A stretch of 64,000 bases of DNA from CBFHSD01 sp965658375 (GCA_965658375.1 CBFHSD010000007.1:1-64000); one strand, 5' to 3'; counted from the stretch's first letter, positions 18,268 to 28,191 are shown. The notes: a model not told the origin generated them from the letters alone. Numbers and translations: made by a program.

Positions 18268-19572
18268 TTATTTCTGAATCATAGCGAACTCCTCTTCGTA
18301 GAAGAATTCATCTTGAAATGCAGGTTTCAAATCATCTAACCAAATGGCTTCTGTATCGTGCTTAGCAAAGAAAGGTTTACCTACCCACTCTTCACTTCTT
18401 CCCTGAATAAAGTTGAGAACAAATACTTTTTGCCCTTGCACTTCTGTTACTCCAACAACATGTACTTTGCCAGGGTTAGCCGACATACTTGGTCCGCGAA
18501 CCGTTCTGGCAATGCCACTCACATTTTTGTATGCATTTCGATAAATATCCCATGCGCGATCTAGAGAAACAGCAAAGTAATCTTGAGCTCCTGTATCTCT
18601 TGCTACAAACATGTAATAAGGAATCAATCCTTGGTTCACCTGCTCTTTCCACATCTCTTCCCACACATCTGATGAGTCGTTGATGTTTTTCATAATCGGT
18701 GACTGCGTTCTAATTTGAGCACCGGTTGCTCTAATTCTACGAATGGCTTCGCGAACGGCAGGTGTTTTCAATTCATTTGGATGATTGAAATGAGCCATAA
18801 ACGCCAAAGACTTTCCGCTTTTTACAATGCGTTCAAAAATGGCCAACATCTCGTCAGCATCTTTATCAGTGGTGAATTTATACGGCCAATAGCCTAGAGA
18901 CTTTGTACCAATACGAATGGTTTTCAAATTGGCAATGTCTTCATCTAGCAAAGGATCAATATATGCTCCAAAATGCTTGCCGCTCATCACCATTGGATCT
19001 CCACCTGTAAACAACACATCAGAAACTTCTGGGTGTGTTTTCACATATTTCGCCAACAATTCTGTTTCACGCATGGCAAATTTAAGTTCATCAATCCCAA
19101 CAAACTGAGGCCATCTAAAGCAAAAAGTACAGTAAGCATGGCACGTTTGGCTATTACTTGGAAAGAATAAAACCGTCTCGTTGTATTTGTGCTGGATCCC
19201 TGTAAGTTTTTGCCCATCCAATTCAGGAACATTGTGCTCTTGACCAGCAGGGTGCGGGTTCAACGCCAAGCGAATTTTATTCACTACTTTCAAAAGTTCT
19301 GGCTTTTTCAACCCAACTGCTAGCGCGTCAGATACCGTTTGAAAATCTTCTTTAGAAAGCATTTCTTTCTGAGGAAAAGTCAATTGGTAAATTGGATCGT
19401 TGGGGATATTGGTCCAATCTATCAATTCATCAACAACGTAATTATTCACCTTAAACGGCAATACGTTCCCTACAACGTTGATTGCGTGTATTTCATCAGG
19501 AGAAAGGTATTCTGAAACCTGAGGAATTTTTGTAAAATTATTAAGTGTAAAGCCTTTGTACCTGTTGCTCAT
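18268..19572 (-). CDS. KamA-family radical SAM protein (lysine 2,3-aminomutase-like)
   Basis: The 434-residue cytoplasmic enzyme has the radical SAM CxxxCxxC cluster motif at Cys144, Cys148 and Cys151 (CHAYCTFCFRW), a GGDP motif for SAM binding and a PLP-dependent aminomutase-like C-terminal half. Canonical lysine 2,3-aminomutases read CRHCTRRR after the cluster, and EpmB has CFRR; CFRWPQFVG here marks a divergent subgroup whose amino-acid or protein substrate is unknown. It is transcribed alone, converging on the subtilisin terminator, with no lysine-degradation or epmA gene nearby. Confidence 0.8.
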   Translation of the reverse strand: MSNRYKGFTLNNFTKIPQVSEYLSPDEIHAINVVGNVLPFKVNNYVVDELIDWTNIPNDPIYQLTFPQKEMLSKEDFQTVSDALAVGLKKPELLKVVNKIRLALNPHPAGQEHNVPELDGQKLTGIQHKYNETVLFFPSNSQTCHAYCTFCFRWPQFVGIDELKFAMRETELLAKYVKTHPEVSDVLFTGGDPMVMSGKHFGAYIDPLLDEDIANLKTIRIGTKSLGYWPYKFTTDKDADEMLAIFERIVKSGKSLAFMAHFNHPNELKTPAVREAIRRIRATGAQIRTQSPIMKNINDSSDVWEEMWKEQVNQGLIPYYMFVARDTGAQDYFAVSLDRAWDIYRNAYKNVSGIARTVRGPSMSANPGKVHVVGVTEVQGQKVFVLNFIQGRSEEWVGKPFFAKHDTEAIWLDDLKPAFQDEFFYEEEFAMIQK

Positions 19573-19940
19573 TCTAATCTCCCTCTATTTGTGCCAAAAA
19601 GTTTGGCTTTTGTTTTGAAAAATGTGTTCGGTCGGACACTTTCAGGAGAGTTCACAGTTAAAAACAAAAGATTATTCCCCTATGAACTCGCGGCAAAAAT
19701 GGGCATTTCTTTAGGACTACCAAAGAGGAGGCACTAGACCTTAATATAGAAGTTACATAGAGATGAATTCAATGGATGCTAAAAAGATAATCCACTCAGC
19801 AATCACAAAAATGAAAAGTCCGGTAAAAACTTCGCAATAACACTCCTATCCGCAAACTTGACCAAGCAAGGCAAAACACTATTTTTGTCGCGCTTTCAAA
19901 ATCTCGAAAAAGATGTAGAAGGCACACAAACAAGGACGAT
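19573..19940. other. Divergent intergenic region upstream of icmF
   Basis: These 368 bases carry no plausible gene. The right end holds a good Bacteroidota promoter (separate entry). A small GCCAAA/TTTGGC hairpin sits at 19591-19606, just before the radical SAM start codon. No recognisable cobalamin riboswitch is present; the leader from the icmF promoter is only about 50 bases. Confidence 0.5.
19858..19887 (+). promoter_or_regulatory. Bacteroidota sigma-A promoter for icmF
   Basis: TTG at 19858-19860 and TATTTTTG at 19880-19887 are separated by exactly 19 bases, matching the TTTG-N19-TANNTTTG consensus. The ATG follows at 19941. This is the best-formed promoter in the window. Confidence 0.8.
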
Positions 19941-22900
19941 ATGAAGAATCCAGATATTTACAAGCCACAGAATAAAGTACGTATTGTTACAGCAGCTTCG
20001 CTCTTTGATGGACACGATGCTGCCATCAACATCATGCGCAGAATCATTCAATCAACTGGTTGCGAGGTGATTCACCTTGGCCATGATCGCAGTGTTGATG
20101 AGGTAGTAAATACAGCGATTCAAGAAGATGCGCAAGCCATTGCCATGACAAGCTACCAAGGTGGACACGTAGAATATTTAAAATACATGTATGATCTCCT
20201 GCAAGAACGCAACGCAGGTCATATCAAAATCTTTGCTGGTGGTGGAGGTGTAATTCTTCCAGATGAAATCAAAGAATTGCACGACTATGGCATCACACGC
20301 ATTTATTCACCTGATGATGGCCGCGAAATGGGACTGCAAGGAATGATCAATCACCTGGTTCATACAAGTGATTTTCCTGTTGGCGAAACCCTTGAAGAAG
20401 CAGTTGACACACTTAAAGATAAAAACAAAGTAGCTATTTCACATTTTATTTCTGCAGCAGAAAACTTCTCTGAAAAACATGCAGAAATCCTTGATATCAT
20501 TCGAGGAATGGCTAAAGACTCTCAAACTCCCATTCTTGGAATTACAGGAACCGGAGGAGCAGGAAAATCAAGTTTGGTAGACGAATTGGTTAGAAGATTT
20601 TTAACGGACTTTACCGATAAAAAACTAGCGATTGTTTCTGTTGACCCTTCTAAAAAGAAAACGGGCGGAGCCTTGTTAGGTGACCGTATTCGCATGAACG
20701 CCATCAATAATGAGCGGGTATACATGCGTTCGCTTGCTACACGCCAAAGCAATTTGGCCTTGAGTAAACACGTGAACGATGCCTTGGCCATTTTGAAAGC
20801 TGCTGAATACGACTTGATTATTCTCGAAACATCGGGTATTGGACAGTCAGATACAGAGATATTGGATCACAGTGATGCATCGCTTTACGTTATGACTCCT
20901 GAATTTGGAGCCGCTACGCAATTGGAAAAAATTGACATGCTCGATTTTGCCGATCTCGTTGCCATCAACAAATTTGACAAACGCGGGGCACTTGATGCCT
21001 TGAGAGATGTAAAGAAGCAATACCGCAGAAACCACAACCTGTGGGATGCCAAAGATGAATCGCTTCCAGTTTATGGAACCATCGCTTCTCAATTCAACGA
21101 TCCTGGAATGAACAGCCTTTACAAGGCCATTATGGACAAGGTGGTTGAAAAGACATCAGCGAATCTTAAAAGTGAGTTTGAAATCACGGATGAGATGAGT
21201 GAAAAAATATTCATCATTCCTCCAGCTAGAACACGCTATTTAAGTGAAATTTCTGACAGCAATCGTGGTTACAATAAAACGGCCAAAAGCCAGTCTGAGA
21301 TCGCTCAGAAGCTGTACAACTTACATGGTGCGCTCAAAGCCATTTGCAACACAGCATTTGATCTAGCCGATATCTCCAAATGGGAAGATAGCGTTGGTGA
21401 AAGTGAAGTTGGTCAAACGCTTTTGGCTGAGTTCAACACCGCTAAAAAAGACCTTGACCCTCACAATTGGGATCACATCATTGAATGGGAATCTAAAAAG
21501 AAAAGATACACAGACCCTGAATTCATTTTCCAGGTTAGAAATAAAGAGATCCGCATTCAAACACACACCGAGTCTTTGTCTCATACACAAGTGCCAAAAG
21601 TTTCTTTGCCGAGGTACACCGCTTGGGGCGACCTATTGACTTGGGTTTTGAACGAAAATGTACCAGGAGAATTCCCTTACACCGCGGGAATCTATCCATT
21701 CAAAAGAACAGGTGAAGATCCAACCAGAATGTTTGCCGGTGAAGGTGGACCAGAAAGAACCAACAAGCGCTTCCACTATGTATCTTTAGGGATGCCAGCC
21801 AAGAGATTGTCTACCGCTTTTGATTCTGTAACACTCTACGGGAACAACCCAGATTACAGACCAGACATCTACGGTAAAATCGGGAACTCAGGAGTTAGTA
21901 TTTGCTGTTTAGACGATGCTAAAAAGCTCTACTCTGGATTTGACCTTTCACATGCATTGACTTCTGTATCCATGACCATTAATGGGCCAGCACCTATGTT
22001 GCTTGGTTTCTTCATGAATGCCGCCATTGATCAAAACTGTGAAAAATACATTAAGGAAAATGGACTAGAAGCAGAGGTTGAAGCAAAAATTTCAGCCATC
22101 TACAAAGAGCTTAAGCAACAGCGTCCAACATACCGAGGTGATTTACCACAAGGAAATGACGGACTAGGATTAATGCTTTTGGGGGTAACAGGAGATCAAG
22201 TGCTTCCAGCCGATGTGTACAACAAAATCAAAGCGGAAACACTGAGTGTGGTTCGCGGTACGGTTCAAGCAGATATTCTAAAAGAAGATCAAGCTCAGAA
22301 CACGTGTATCTTCTCTACAGAATTCGCTTTGCGTTTGATGGGAGATGTGCAACAGTACTTTATTGAAGAAAACGTACGCAACTTCTACTCGGTATCTATT
22401 AGTGGTTACCACATTGCAGAAGCAGGCGCCAACCCCATTACACAACTTGCCTTCACTTTGGCCAATGGCTTTACGTATGTAGAGTATTACTTGAGCAGAG
22501 GGATGGACATCAACGCTTTTGCGCCTAACTTAAGTTTCTTCTTCAGCAACGGAATTGATCCAGAATATGCAGTGATTGGCCGGGTTGCAAGAAGAATTTG
22601 GGCGAAAGCCATGAAGAATAAATACGGGGCGAACGCGCGTTCTCAGATGTTGAAATACCATATTCAAACATCTGGAAGATCGCTGCATGCGCAAGAGATT
22701 GACTTCAATGATATTAGAACAAGCTTACAGGCCTTGTATGCAATTTACGACAACTGCAACTCACTACATACCAATGCTTATGACGAAGCTATTACCACTC
22801 CAACAGAGGAAAGTGTGCGTAGAGCTATGGCCATTCAGTTGATCATTAACAAAGAGCTTGGTTTAGCGAAAAATGAGAACCCAATTCAAGGAGCTTTCAT

Positions 22901-23354
22901 CATCGAAGAATTGACCGATTTGGTAGAAGAAGCTGTTTTAGCAGAGTTTGACCGCATTACCGAAAGAGGTGGTGTTTTAGGTGCCATGGAAACCATGTAC
23001 CAACGCAACCAAATTCAAGAAGAAAGCATGTACTACGAGCACTTGAAGCATTCAGGTGAATTCCCAATTATTGGCGTGAATACTTTCTTGAGTGCCAAAG
23101 GTTCTCCAACCTTGGTGCCACAAGAGGTTATTCGTTCTACAAACGAAGAAAAAGAGGCGCAAATCAACAACTTGAAAGCCCAACAACAGCGTCATGCAGC
23201 TACAACAGAAAGCTTGCTCAATGAGTTAAGAGATTCTGCGATCAACAACAAAAACATGTTTGAGAAACTGATGGAGGTGACAAAAGTGGCTACACTTGGT
23301 CAAATCACAAGTTCATTGTTCGAAGTAGGCGGACAATACAGACGTAACATGTAA
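19941..23354 (+). CDS. icmF: Fused acyl-CoA mutase IcmF (isobutyryl-CoA mutase with built-in G-protein chaperone)
   Basis: One 1137-residue chain contains three parts. An N-terminal cobalamin-binding domain carries the DGHD motif with His25 as lower cobalt ligand and [10 protein letters not shown] MeaB-like GTPase has P-loop GTGGAGKS at 203-210. The C-terminal half is the acyl-CoA mutase TIM barrel. This is the IcmF architecture, which interconverts isobutyryl-CoA and n-butyryl-CoA with adenosylcobalamin in the cytoplasm. Two substrate-pocket positions point to IcmF and not methylmalonyl-CoA mutase: Phe598 in RMFAGEG replaces the usual Tyr, and Gln786 in QNTCIF replaces the Arg that binds the methylmalonyl carboxylate. 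The gene has its own consensus promoter and terminator. Residue equivalence is by eye. Confidence 0.92.
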   Translation: MKNPDIYKPQNKVRIVTAASLFDGHDAAINIMRRIIQSTGCEVIHLGHDRSVDEVVNTAIQEDAQAIAMTSYQGGHVEYLKYMYDLLQERNAGHIKIFAGGGGVILPDEIKELHDYGITRIYSPDDGREMGLQGMINHLVHTSDFPVGETLEEAVDTLKDKNKVAISHFISAAENFSEKHAEILDIIRGMAKDSQTPILGITGTGGAGKSSLVDELVRRFLTDFTDKKLAIVSVDPSKKKTGGALLGDRIRMNAINNERVYMRSLATRQSNLALSKHVNDALAILKAAEYDLIILETSGIGQSDTEILDHSDASLYVMTPEFGAATQLEKIDMLDFADLVAINKFDKRGALDALRDVKKQYRRNHNLWDAKDESLPVYGTIASQFNDPGMNSLYKAIMDKVVEKTSANLKSEFEITDEMSEKIFIIPPARTRYLSEISDSNRGYNKTAKSQSEIAQKLYNLHGALKAICNTAFDLADISKWEDSVGESEVGQTLLAEFNTAKKDLDPHNWDHIIEWESKKKRYTDPEFIFQVRNKEIRIQTHTESLSHTQVPKVSLPRYTAWGDLLTWVLNENVPGEFPYTAGIYPFKRTGEDPTRMFAGEGGPERTNKRFHYVSLGMPAKRLSTAFDSVTLYGNNPDYRPDIYGKIGNSGVSICCLDDAKKLYSGFDLSHALTSVSMTINGPAPMLLGFFMNAAIDQNCEKYIKENGLEAEVEAKISAIYKELKQQRPTYRGDLPQGNDGLGLMLLGVTGDQVLPADVYNKIKAETLSVVRGTVQADILKEDQAQNTCIFSTEFALRLMGDVQQYFIEENVRNFYSVSISGYHIAEAGANPITQLAFTLANGFTYVEYYLSRGMDINAFAPNLSFFFSNGIDPEYAVIGRVARRIWAKAMKNKYGANARSQMLKYHIQTSGRSLHAQEIDFNDIRTSLQALYAIYDNCNSLHTNAYDEAITTPTEESVRRAMAIQLIINKELGLAKNENPIQGAFIIEELTDLVEEAVLAEFDRITERGGVLGAMETMYQRNQIQEESMYYEHLKHSGEFPIIGVNTFLSAKGSPTLVPQEVIRSTNEEKEAQINNLKAQQQRHAATTESLLNELRDSAINNKNMFEKLMEVTKVATLGQITSSLFEVGGQYRRNM

Positions 23355-23378
23355 GATAAAAAGTCAACTATAAATGAG

Positions 23379-23407
23379 AATGCCTCGATTGAATCGGGGC
23401 ATTTTTT
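23379..23407 (+). terminator. Rho-independent terminator after icmF
   Basis: AATGCCTCGA pairs with TCGGGGCATT (one T-G wobble) and is followed by a run of T, about 25 bases after the icmF stop codon. Confidence 0.85.
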
Positions 23408-23432
23408 GTTTGATTTGTTTACTTCGGGGGTT

Positions 23433-23808
23433 ATGAAGAATACCGCTCTTGGCCTACTCTTACTCCCATTTCTTTCTTTTGGTCAAATCATTCAGTCAAA
23501 AGTGTTTCCAAACTTGACCATACATCAAAAAGGAGAATTGGCAAGGCCTAAATAAAGAATATAGTATTTTTTACACCAAGGAAAACTACATTAGCTTTGT
23601 TCATTCAGATGGTTCTACCATTGTTGAACCTATTATAAAAGAGTTTTGGGATGCAGATGAAGTTGGATTGGTATACCGTTATTCAACGAAACAAGGTTGG
23701 GGCTTGTTAAGCTACAAAGGAGAAATTTTACATAAAGCCAACTTGAGCAGTGACGCTGTGTACGACATTGCAAAAGAATGGATTGATAAAATGCAAAACG
23801 AAGAATGA
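23433..23808 (+). pseudogene. Frameshifted gene for a small exported protein
   Basis: An ATG at 23433 starts a clear signal peptide (MKNTALGLLLLPFLSFGQ), but this frame stops after 40 codons. Reading continues in the -1 frame without a stop from an A5 run (23527-23531): ENWQGLNKEYSIFYT, then about 75 more residues including GWGLLSYKGEI, ending in TGA at 23806-23808. Removing one A from the run restores a single frame of roughly 124 codons. The distal part resembles a short WG-repeat-like beta protein. Its stop overlaps the exonuclease III start (ATGA), so the pair looks like a former translationally coupled unit. It could be a true mutation or a homopolymer sequencing error. Confidence 0.7.
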
Positions 23809-24563
23809 AAATAATCTCATGGAATGTCAATGGCATTAGAGCCGTTGAGAAAAAAGGATTTGTTGATCTGGTATATGATATGAATCCAGATGTATTGTGC
23901 CTGCAAGAAACTAAAGCGCAAGATGATCAAGTACAAGAAGCCTTAAAGAACTTAGAAGGCTATCATATTTACTCCAATTCTGCTGTGAGAAAAGGGTATT
24001 CTGGTGTGGCAATTTTAAGCAAAGAGAAACCCATTTCAGTTACACCAGACTTAGGCATAGAAGAACATGACCAAGAAGGACGTGTATTGGTTGCCGAATA
24101 CCCAAAGTACTTTGTAATGAGTGTCTATGTTCCCAACTCTGGGAGCGAACTCGCACGTTTAGATTACAGAACCACTTGGGATGCAGCTTTGCTGAAGCAT
24201 ATCAAAACATTGGAAGAGAAAAAACCTGTTCTCTTTTTAGGAGACCTCAATGTGGCGAATAAAGACATTGACTTGGCCAGGCCAAAACCCAATTACAATA
24301 AATCTGCAGGGTTCACCCAAAAGGAGATTGATGGCATCAACAACTTCATTTCTTCTGGGATGGTAGACACGTTTAGGCACTTTTATCCAGATCAAGTAAA
24401 ATATTCATGGTGGAGCTACCGTGCCGGAGCACGTGCAAAAAACATCGGCTGGCGCATAGACTACGTGCTTGCCAGCCTCGGAATTCTCCCGCATATTAAG
24501 GATGCTTTCATCTTAAACGAAATTATGGGAAGCGACCATTGCCCGGTTGGTATATCATTATAA
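23805..24563 (+). CDS. xth: Exodeoxyribonuclease III (AP endonuclease)
   Basis: The 252-residue protein belongs to the ExoIII/APE1 endonuclease-exonuclease-phosphatase family. Diagnostic motifs occur in the right order: WNVNGIRA near residues 6-13, LQETK (metal-binding Glu), YVPNSG, GDLNVA, GWRIDYVL and the C-terminal GSDHCPV with the catalytic Asp-His pair. It cleaves DNA at abasic sites and removes 3' blocks in base-excision repair in the cytoplasm. Its ATG overlaps the stop of the frameshifted gene upstream. A strong hairpin follows the stop codon. Confidence 0.95.
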   Translation: MKIISWNVNGIRAVEKKGFVDLVYDMNPDVLCLQETKAQDDQVQEALKNLEGYHIYSNSAVRKGYSGVAILSKEKPISVTPDLGIEEHDQEGRVLVAEYPKYFVMSVYVPNSGSELARLDYRTTWDAALLKHIKTLEEKKPVLFLGDLNVANKDIDLARPKPNYNKSAGFTQKEIDGINNFISSGMVDTFRHFYPDQVKYSWWSYRAGARAKNIGWRIDYVLASLGILPHIKDAFILNEIMGSDHCPVGISL

Positions 24564-24565
24564 AA

Positions 24566-24593
24566 AAATCCCGTAGAGCTCTCTACGGGATTT
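24566..24593. terminator. Bidirectional terminator between exonuclease III and menB
   Basis: A perfect 13-base inverted repeat (AAATCCCGTAGAG / CTCTACGGGATTT) with a two-base centre, preceded by A-rich and followed by T-rich sequence, sits between convergent genes. Confidence 0.88.
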
Positions 24594-24617
24594 GTTATTG
24601 TCATTTGAATTATGGCC

Positions 24618-25460
24618 TTACGGCAACCAATCTATGTCTTTAAAGTTAGGCTTTCTTTTTTCTAAAAAAGCGTTTCGTCCTTCTTTTGCTTCTTCCGTTC
24701 CGTAAGCCAAGCGTGTTGCTTCTCCAGCAAATACTTGTTGTCCTACCATACCATCATCAGTAAGGTTCATAGCAAACTTGAGCATTTTGATTGATGTTGG
24801 TGATTTCTCCAAAATCTCTTGTCCCCATTCATAAGCAGTAGTTTCCAGTTCATCGTGGGGAATAACTGCGTTAACCATTCCCATGTCAAAAGCATCTTGA
24901 GCAGAATAGTTCCTCCCTAAAAAGAAAATCTCACGCGCCTTCTTCTGTCCTACCATTTTTGCTAGGTAAGCACTGCCGTACCCACCATCAAAGCTTGTAA
25001 CATCAGCATCTGTTTGCTTAAAAATAGCGTGCTCTTTACTCGCTAGGGTTAAGTCACATACAACGTGTAAGCTGTGTCCTCCACCAACGGCCCAGCCAGG
25101 CACAACACAAATCACCACTTTAGGCATCATGCGAATTAAGCGCTGCACTTCTAGTATGTGCAAACGGTGTTGTCCATCTGTTCCAACATAACCCTTTTCG
25201 CCTCTAATTCTCTGATCTCCACCACTACAAAACGCCCAGCCTCCATCTTTAGGAGAAGGACCTTCTCCAGATAAAAGTAACACGCCAATAGTGGTGTCTT
25301 CTTTGGCATCCCAAAAAGCATCGTACAATTCATCAACAGTACCAGGCCTAAAAGCATTGCGTACCTCTGGTCTATTGAAGGCTATTCGCGCAACACCATT
25401 GCATTTCTTGTAGGTAATATCTTGATATTCTTTTGCTGTTTTCCAAGGGATCTCTTGCAT
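24618..25460 (-). CDS. menB: 1,4-dihydroxy-2-naphthoyl-CoA synthase
   Basis: This 280-residue crotonase-superfamily enzyme forms the second ring of menaquinone by cyclising o-succinylbenzoyl-CoA in the cytoplasm. MenB-specific features include FCSGGDQRIRG, AVGGGHSLH (oxyanion hole), the TSFDGGYGSAYLA segment typical of MenB, and a C-terminal FLEKRKPNFKDI. Length is as expected. It is transcribed alone on the minus strand, and no other men genes are in the window. Menaquinone as the main respiratory quinone fits Bacteroidota. Confidence 0.96.
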   Translation of the reverse strand: MQEIPWKTAKEYQDITYKKCNGVARIAFNRPEVRNAFRPGTVDELYDAFWDAKEDTTIGVLLLSGEGPSPKDGGWAFCSGGDQRIRGEKGYVGTDGQHRLHILEVQRLIRMMPKVVICVVPGWAVGGGHSLHVVCDLTLASKEHAIFKQTDADVTSFDGGYGSAYLAKMVGQKKAREIFFLGRNYSAQDAFDMGMVNAVIPHDELETTAYEWGQEILEKSPTSIKMLKFAMNLTDDGMVGQQVFAGEATRLAYGTEEAKEGRNAFLEKRKPNFKDIDWLP

Positions 25461-25622
25461 CGTTATTCAATTTGCAGCTAAAATAATCAACTGTTGAGAC
25501 CTACCGTTCAGACCAGTGAGAAGTCGCACAATTTCATTTTATCATGAAGGAATTGTGAACAAATCCTTTCCTTTTTTGGCGGAATTGTTCCGTTTTATTC
25601 GTCTTAATCCCTTTAAACACAC

Positions 25623-25630
25623 TATTTTTG
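25623..25630 (+). promoter_or_regulatory. -7 box TATTTTTG upstream of the helicase gene
   Basis: It matches TANNTTTG exactly and lies 26 bases before the ATG at 25657. The -33 region is poor. Confidence 0.55.
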
Positions 25631-25656
25631 CAGCCGATTTCGGAACGGGCTAGGGT

Positions 25657-27165
25657 ATGAGTAACATGACGGAGACGGTACAAAATACGAAGAAACTATA
25701 TGATTATCAGGAGCGTGCGATGAACCAGATCATGGGGAAGCTCGCTGAAGTTGACGATGATTACAATATACTTTATCAGTTGCCAACCGGTGGTGGAAAA
25801 ACCGTCATCTTCTCTGAAATTGCCAAAAGGTATATTCTTGAAAAAGGCAAGAAAGTATTGATCTTGACCCATAGGGTTGAGCTATGCCGTCAAACCAGCC
25901 GAATGCTTTCTGAATTTGGGATCTCCAATAAGGTTATCAATAGCAAAGTCAAAGAGCTTCCAGACAAAGATGAGTACAGCTGCTTTGTTGCCATGGTTGA
26001 AACCTTAAACAACCGTTTACAGGACGAAAAATTCGATTTAGCTGGAATGGGTCTTGTGATTATTGATGAGGCTCACTATAACTCTTTTAGAAAGCTTTAC
26101 AAGTACTTTGATAATTGTAACATGTTGGGAGTTACTGCAACGCCATTGAGTGCGAACGCGAAGCTTCCAATGAAGAATGACTTTGACGAGCTGATGGTTG
26201 GTGAATCTATTCCCGATTTGATATCGAAAGGATTCTTGGCGAAAGCCGATATATATGCTTACGATGTAGGATTGGGAATGCTCAAAATCGGTTCCAATGG
26301 TGATTACACCGTTCGTTCTTCCGATTTGCTCTACACGAGTTTTCACATGCTCGAGAAATTACTGTATGCTTACAGAGCAAAGTCAAATGGAAAAAAGACG
26401 TTGATTTTTAACAACGGAATCAACACATCAAAAGCGGTTTACGATGCTTTTAAAGAGGCTGGTTTAGAAATAAGACACTTAGACAATACTGCAACGGCAC
26501 AAGAAAGAAGAGAAATTCTTGATTGGTTCAAGGTAACTCCACATGCCATTCTTACCTCAGTAAGTATTTTAACTACTGGTTTTGATGAACCTACTGTAGA
26601 ATCTATCATCCTTAACCGAGCAACAAAATCTTTAACGCTTTACCATCAAATGATTGGTAGAGGTTCTCGTATTCTTAAAAACAAGAAACGTTTTACAGTT
26701 ATTGATTTGGGGAACAACGCAGCGCGTTTTGGACCTTGGGATGGCTTTGTAAATTGGGGACACATCTTTACCACACCAGATATTTATATCCAAAATGTAG
26801 TGTCTGACGAAGAAATTGAACGCAACTTTACTTTTGTACTGCCTGAAGAAACAAAAGAGAAGTTCCCGAAGACTGCGGATTTTTCGTTTGATATTGAATC
26901 ATCGTACAAGAAAGCAGTAGCCAAAGGGAAGCCGCCACGCATTGTTTTGGAACAAAGCTTAGATCAACATGCTCAGATTTGCATAGAGAACAGTGAAGAT
27001 GTGTATGATGCACTTTACTTAATGCCTGAACTAGAAGAGGATATTGCTGACAGAATTAAGCGTTACGCACGTTGTATTGTAAAAAGCACAGAGAACTACC
27101 GCAAATGGTTGCATGAGAACTACACGCGACAATTGAGTACGAAGATTAGACAAGACTTTGATTGA
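25657..27165 (+). CDS. SF2 DEAD/DEAH-box helicase (RadD-like)
   Basis: The 502-residue cytoplasmic protein has a Q-motif-like YDYQERA, Walker A PTGGGKT (43-49), DEAH box at 137-140, motif III TATP and motif VI QMIGRGSR. It consists of the two RecA domains plus a C-terminal extension of about 110 residues without a recognisable nuclease domain. The layout resembles RadD/UvsW-like ATP-dependent DNA helicases; the substrate cannot be fixed from sequence. It has its own promoter-like box and is followed by tRNA-Arg. Confidence 0.85.
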   Translation: MSNMTETVQNTKKLYDYQERAMNQIMGKLAEVDDDYNILYQLPTGGGKTVIFSEIAKRYILEKGKKVLILTHRVELCRQTSRMLSEFGISNKVINSKVKELPDKDEYSCFVAMVETLNNRLQDEKFDLAGMGLVIIDEAHYNSFRKLYKYFDNCNMLGVTATPLSANAKLPMKNDFDELMVGESIPDLISKGFLAKADIYAYDVGLGMLKIGSNGDYTVRSSDLLYTSFHMLEKLLYAYRAKSNGKKTLIFNNGINTSKAVYDAFKEAGLEIRHLDNTATAQERREILDWFKVTPHAILTSVSILTTGFDEPTVESIILNRATKSLTLYHQMIGRGSRILKNKKRFTVIDLGNNAARFGPWDGFVNWGHIFTTPDIYIQNVVSDEEIERNFTFVLPEETKEKFPKTADFSFDIESSYKKAVAKGKPPRIVLEQSLDQHAQICIENSEDVYDALYLMPELEEDIADRIKRYARCIVKSTENYRKWLHENYTRQLSTKIRQDFD

Positions 27166-27244
27166 TTAATCATAAAATATCAGGGCATTTTTGAAATTTA
27201 TTTCAATGGAAATAATTACATTTGAAGCCCTGTTTTAAACAGAT

Positions 27245-27318
27245 GGCTCCGTAGCTTAACTGGATAGAGCACCGCACTACGGATGCGGAGGTTCGGGGTT
27301 CGAATCCCTGCGGAGTCA
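27245..27318 (+). tRNA. tRNA-Arg (anticodon ACG)
   Basis: The 74 bases fold as a full cloverleaf. The acceptor stem GGCTCCG pairs with CGGAGTC (one G-T pair), the anticodon arm has loop CTACGGA with anticodon ACG, and the T arm contains GGTTCGAATCC. The discriminator base is A and CCA is not encoded. Adenosine 34 would be read as inosine, covering CGU/CGC/CGA codons. It lies at the downstream border of the polysaccharide cluster, on the opposite strand. Confidence 0.95.
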
Positions 27319-27319
27319 C

Positions 27320-27352
27320 AAAAAAAGAGAAGCAAATCGCTTCTCTTTTTTT
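27320..27352. terminator. Bidirectional terminator after tRNA-Arg
   Basis: AAAAAGAGAAGC pairs with GCTTCTCTTTTT around AAATC, flanked by A- and T-runs. It can end the tRNA transcript and, from the other side, the long minus-strand polysaccharide operon. Confidence 0.88.
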
Positions 27353-27404
27353 ATTTCATCTTATATGCTGCGATGTCTTCATCTCCAATTGACAGCAAAT
27401 GAAG

Positions 27405-28172
27405 CTAGTTCTCTTTCGGTTTATGTAAATAGATTGATGCACCCAACACCGAACCATGATCTGTATATTGAACAAAGGACTGCATTACTCCTGCATTGTG
27501 CACAAGTTCAAAAACCTTGCTCATATCATACTCATTCATTTGCATTAAAGGCTCATTGAATTTCTTCTTATCAACTAAATTCAAAAGGCCATGAACCAAT
27601 GAATACCTGAATCTGAAATAGTTTATTGTTTTACCCAGCCTCCCTTTTTGGGTAGAATAGGTTGTTTGAATCATTCCATAACCTCCTGGCTTTATTCTAT
27701 CTAATAGTTGTGAGATGATTACCATTCCGCGCTTGGGGCTAATGTGTTGCAGCACGATATAGGTGTTGACAAAATCGAACTGTTGGTTTTTTACCGCAGA
27801 AAGGTCGTCATCGGATAAATGGAACTCCACGTTCTTAAAGCCTTGAAGTTTTGCGTTTTTGAGGGCTTCGTCCAGCATTTTTTCGCTAATATCAATACCA
27901 ACTACTTTGTCTGATTCGTGGGCAAAGCCAAGTGCCAACCTTCCAGTACCACAACCAAAATCTAAAACACTCTTGAAAGGGGCATCTACATTGAAATGAT
28001 CTTTGAAATGACGGTAAATTCTTTGTGTATACTTCACACCAGATTCGAAAAACTCTTTCTTGTGTTCGTCATTCAAATTCTTTGTACGAAAACGCTCGTG
28101 TGTAAGCACCCCGAAATAAGGATCTGTTTCTCCAAATTTCTTCCAAGCTTTGTCTGAATCGGTTGTTGACAT
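27405..28172 (-). CDS. Class I SAM-dependent methyltransferase
   Basis: The 255-residue protein has the Rossmann methyltransferase motif I VLDFGCGTGR near residue 70, acidic motif II (VVGIDIS) and a motif IV-like region with TYIVLQHI. It is soluble and lies at the end of the polysaccharide operon, 19 bases after the SGNH-like gene, so it may methylate a sugar or lipid intermediate; that role is inferred from position only. Confidence 0.82.
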   Translation of the reverse strand: MSTTDSDKAWKKFGETDPYFGVLTHERFRTKNLNDEHKKEFFESGVKYTQRIYRHFKDHFNVDAPFKSVLDFGCGTGRLALGFAHESDKVVGIDISEKMLDEALKNAKLQGFKNVEFHLSDDDLSAVKNQQFDFVNTYIVLQHISPKRGMVIISQLLDRIKPGGYGMIQTTYSTQKGRLGKTINYFRFRYSLVHGLLNLVDKKKFNEPLMQMNEYDMSKVFELVHNAGVMQSFVQYTDHGSVLGASIYLHKPKEN

Positions 28173-28191
28173 ATAACTGTATTAATAGAGT

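Noticed and set aside
19591..19606. GCCAAA/TTTGGC hairpin near the radical SAM start
   Set aside because: It sits upstream of the start codon, is short, and fits neither a terminator nor a known regulator site.
19573..19940. Possible cobalamin riboswitch before the B12-dependent mutase
   Set aside because: The predicted transcript leader is only about 50 bases, too short for the element, and no B12-box-like sequence was seen.
27295..27318. tRNA 3' end as a phage or island attachment site
   Set aside because: No second copy of the tRNA end and no integrase gene were noticed within the window.
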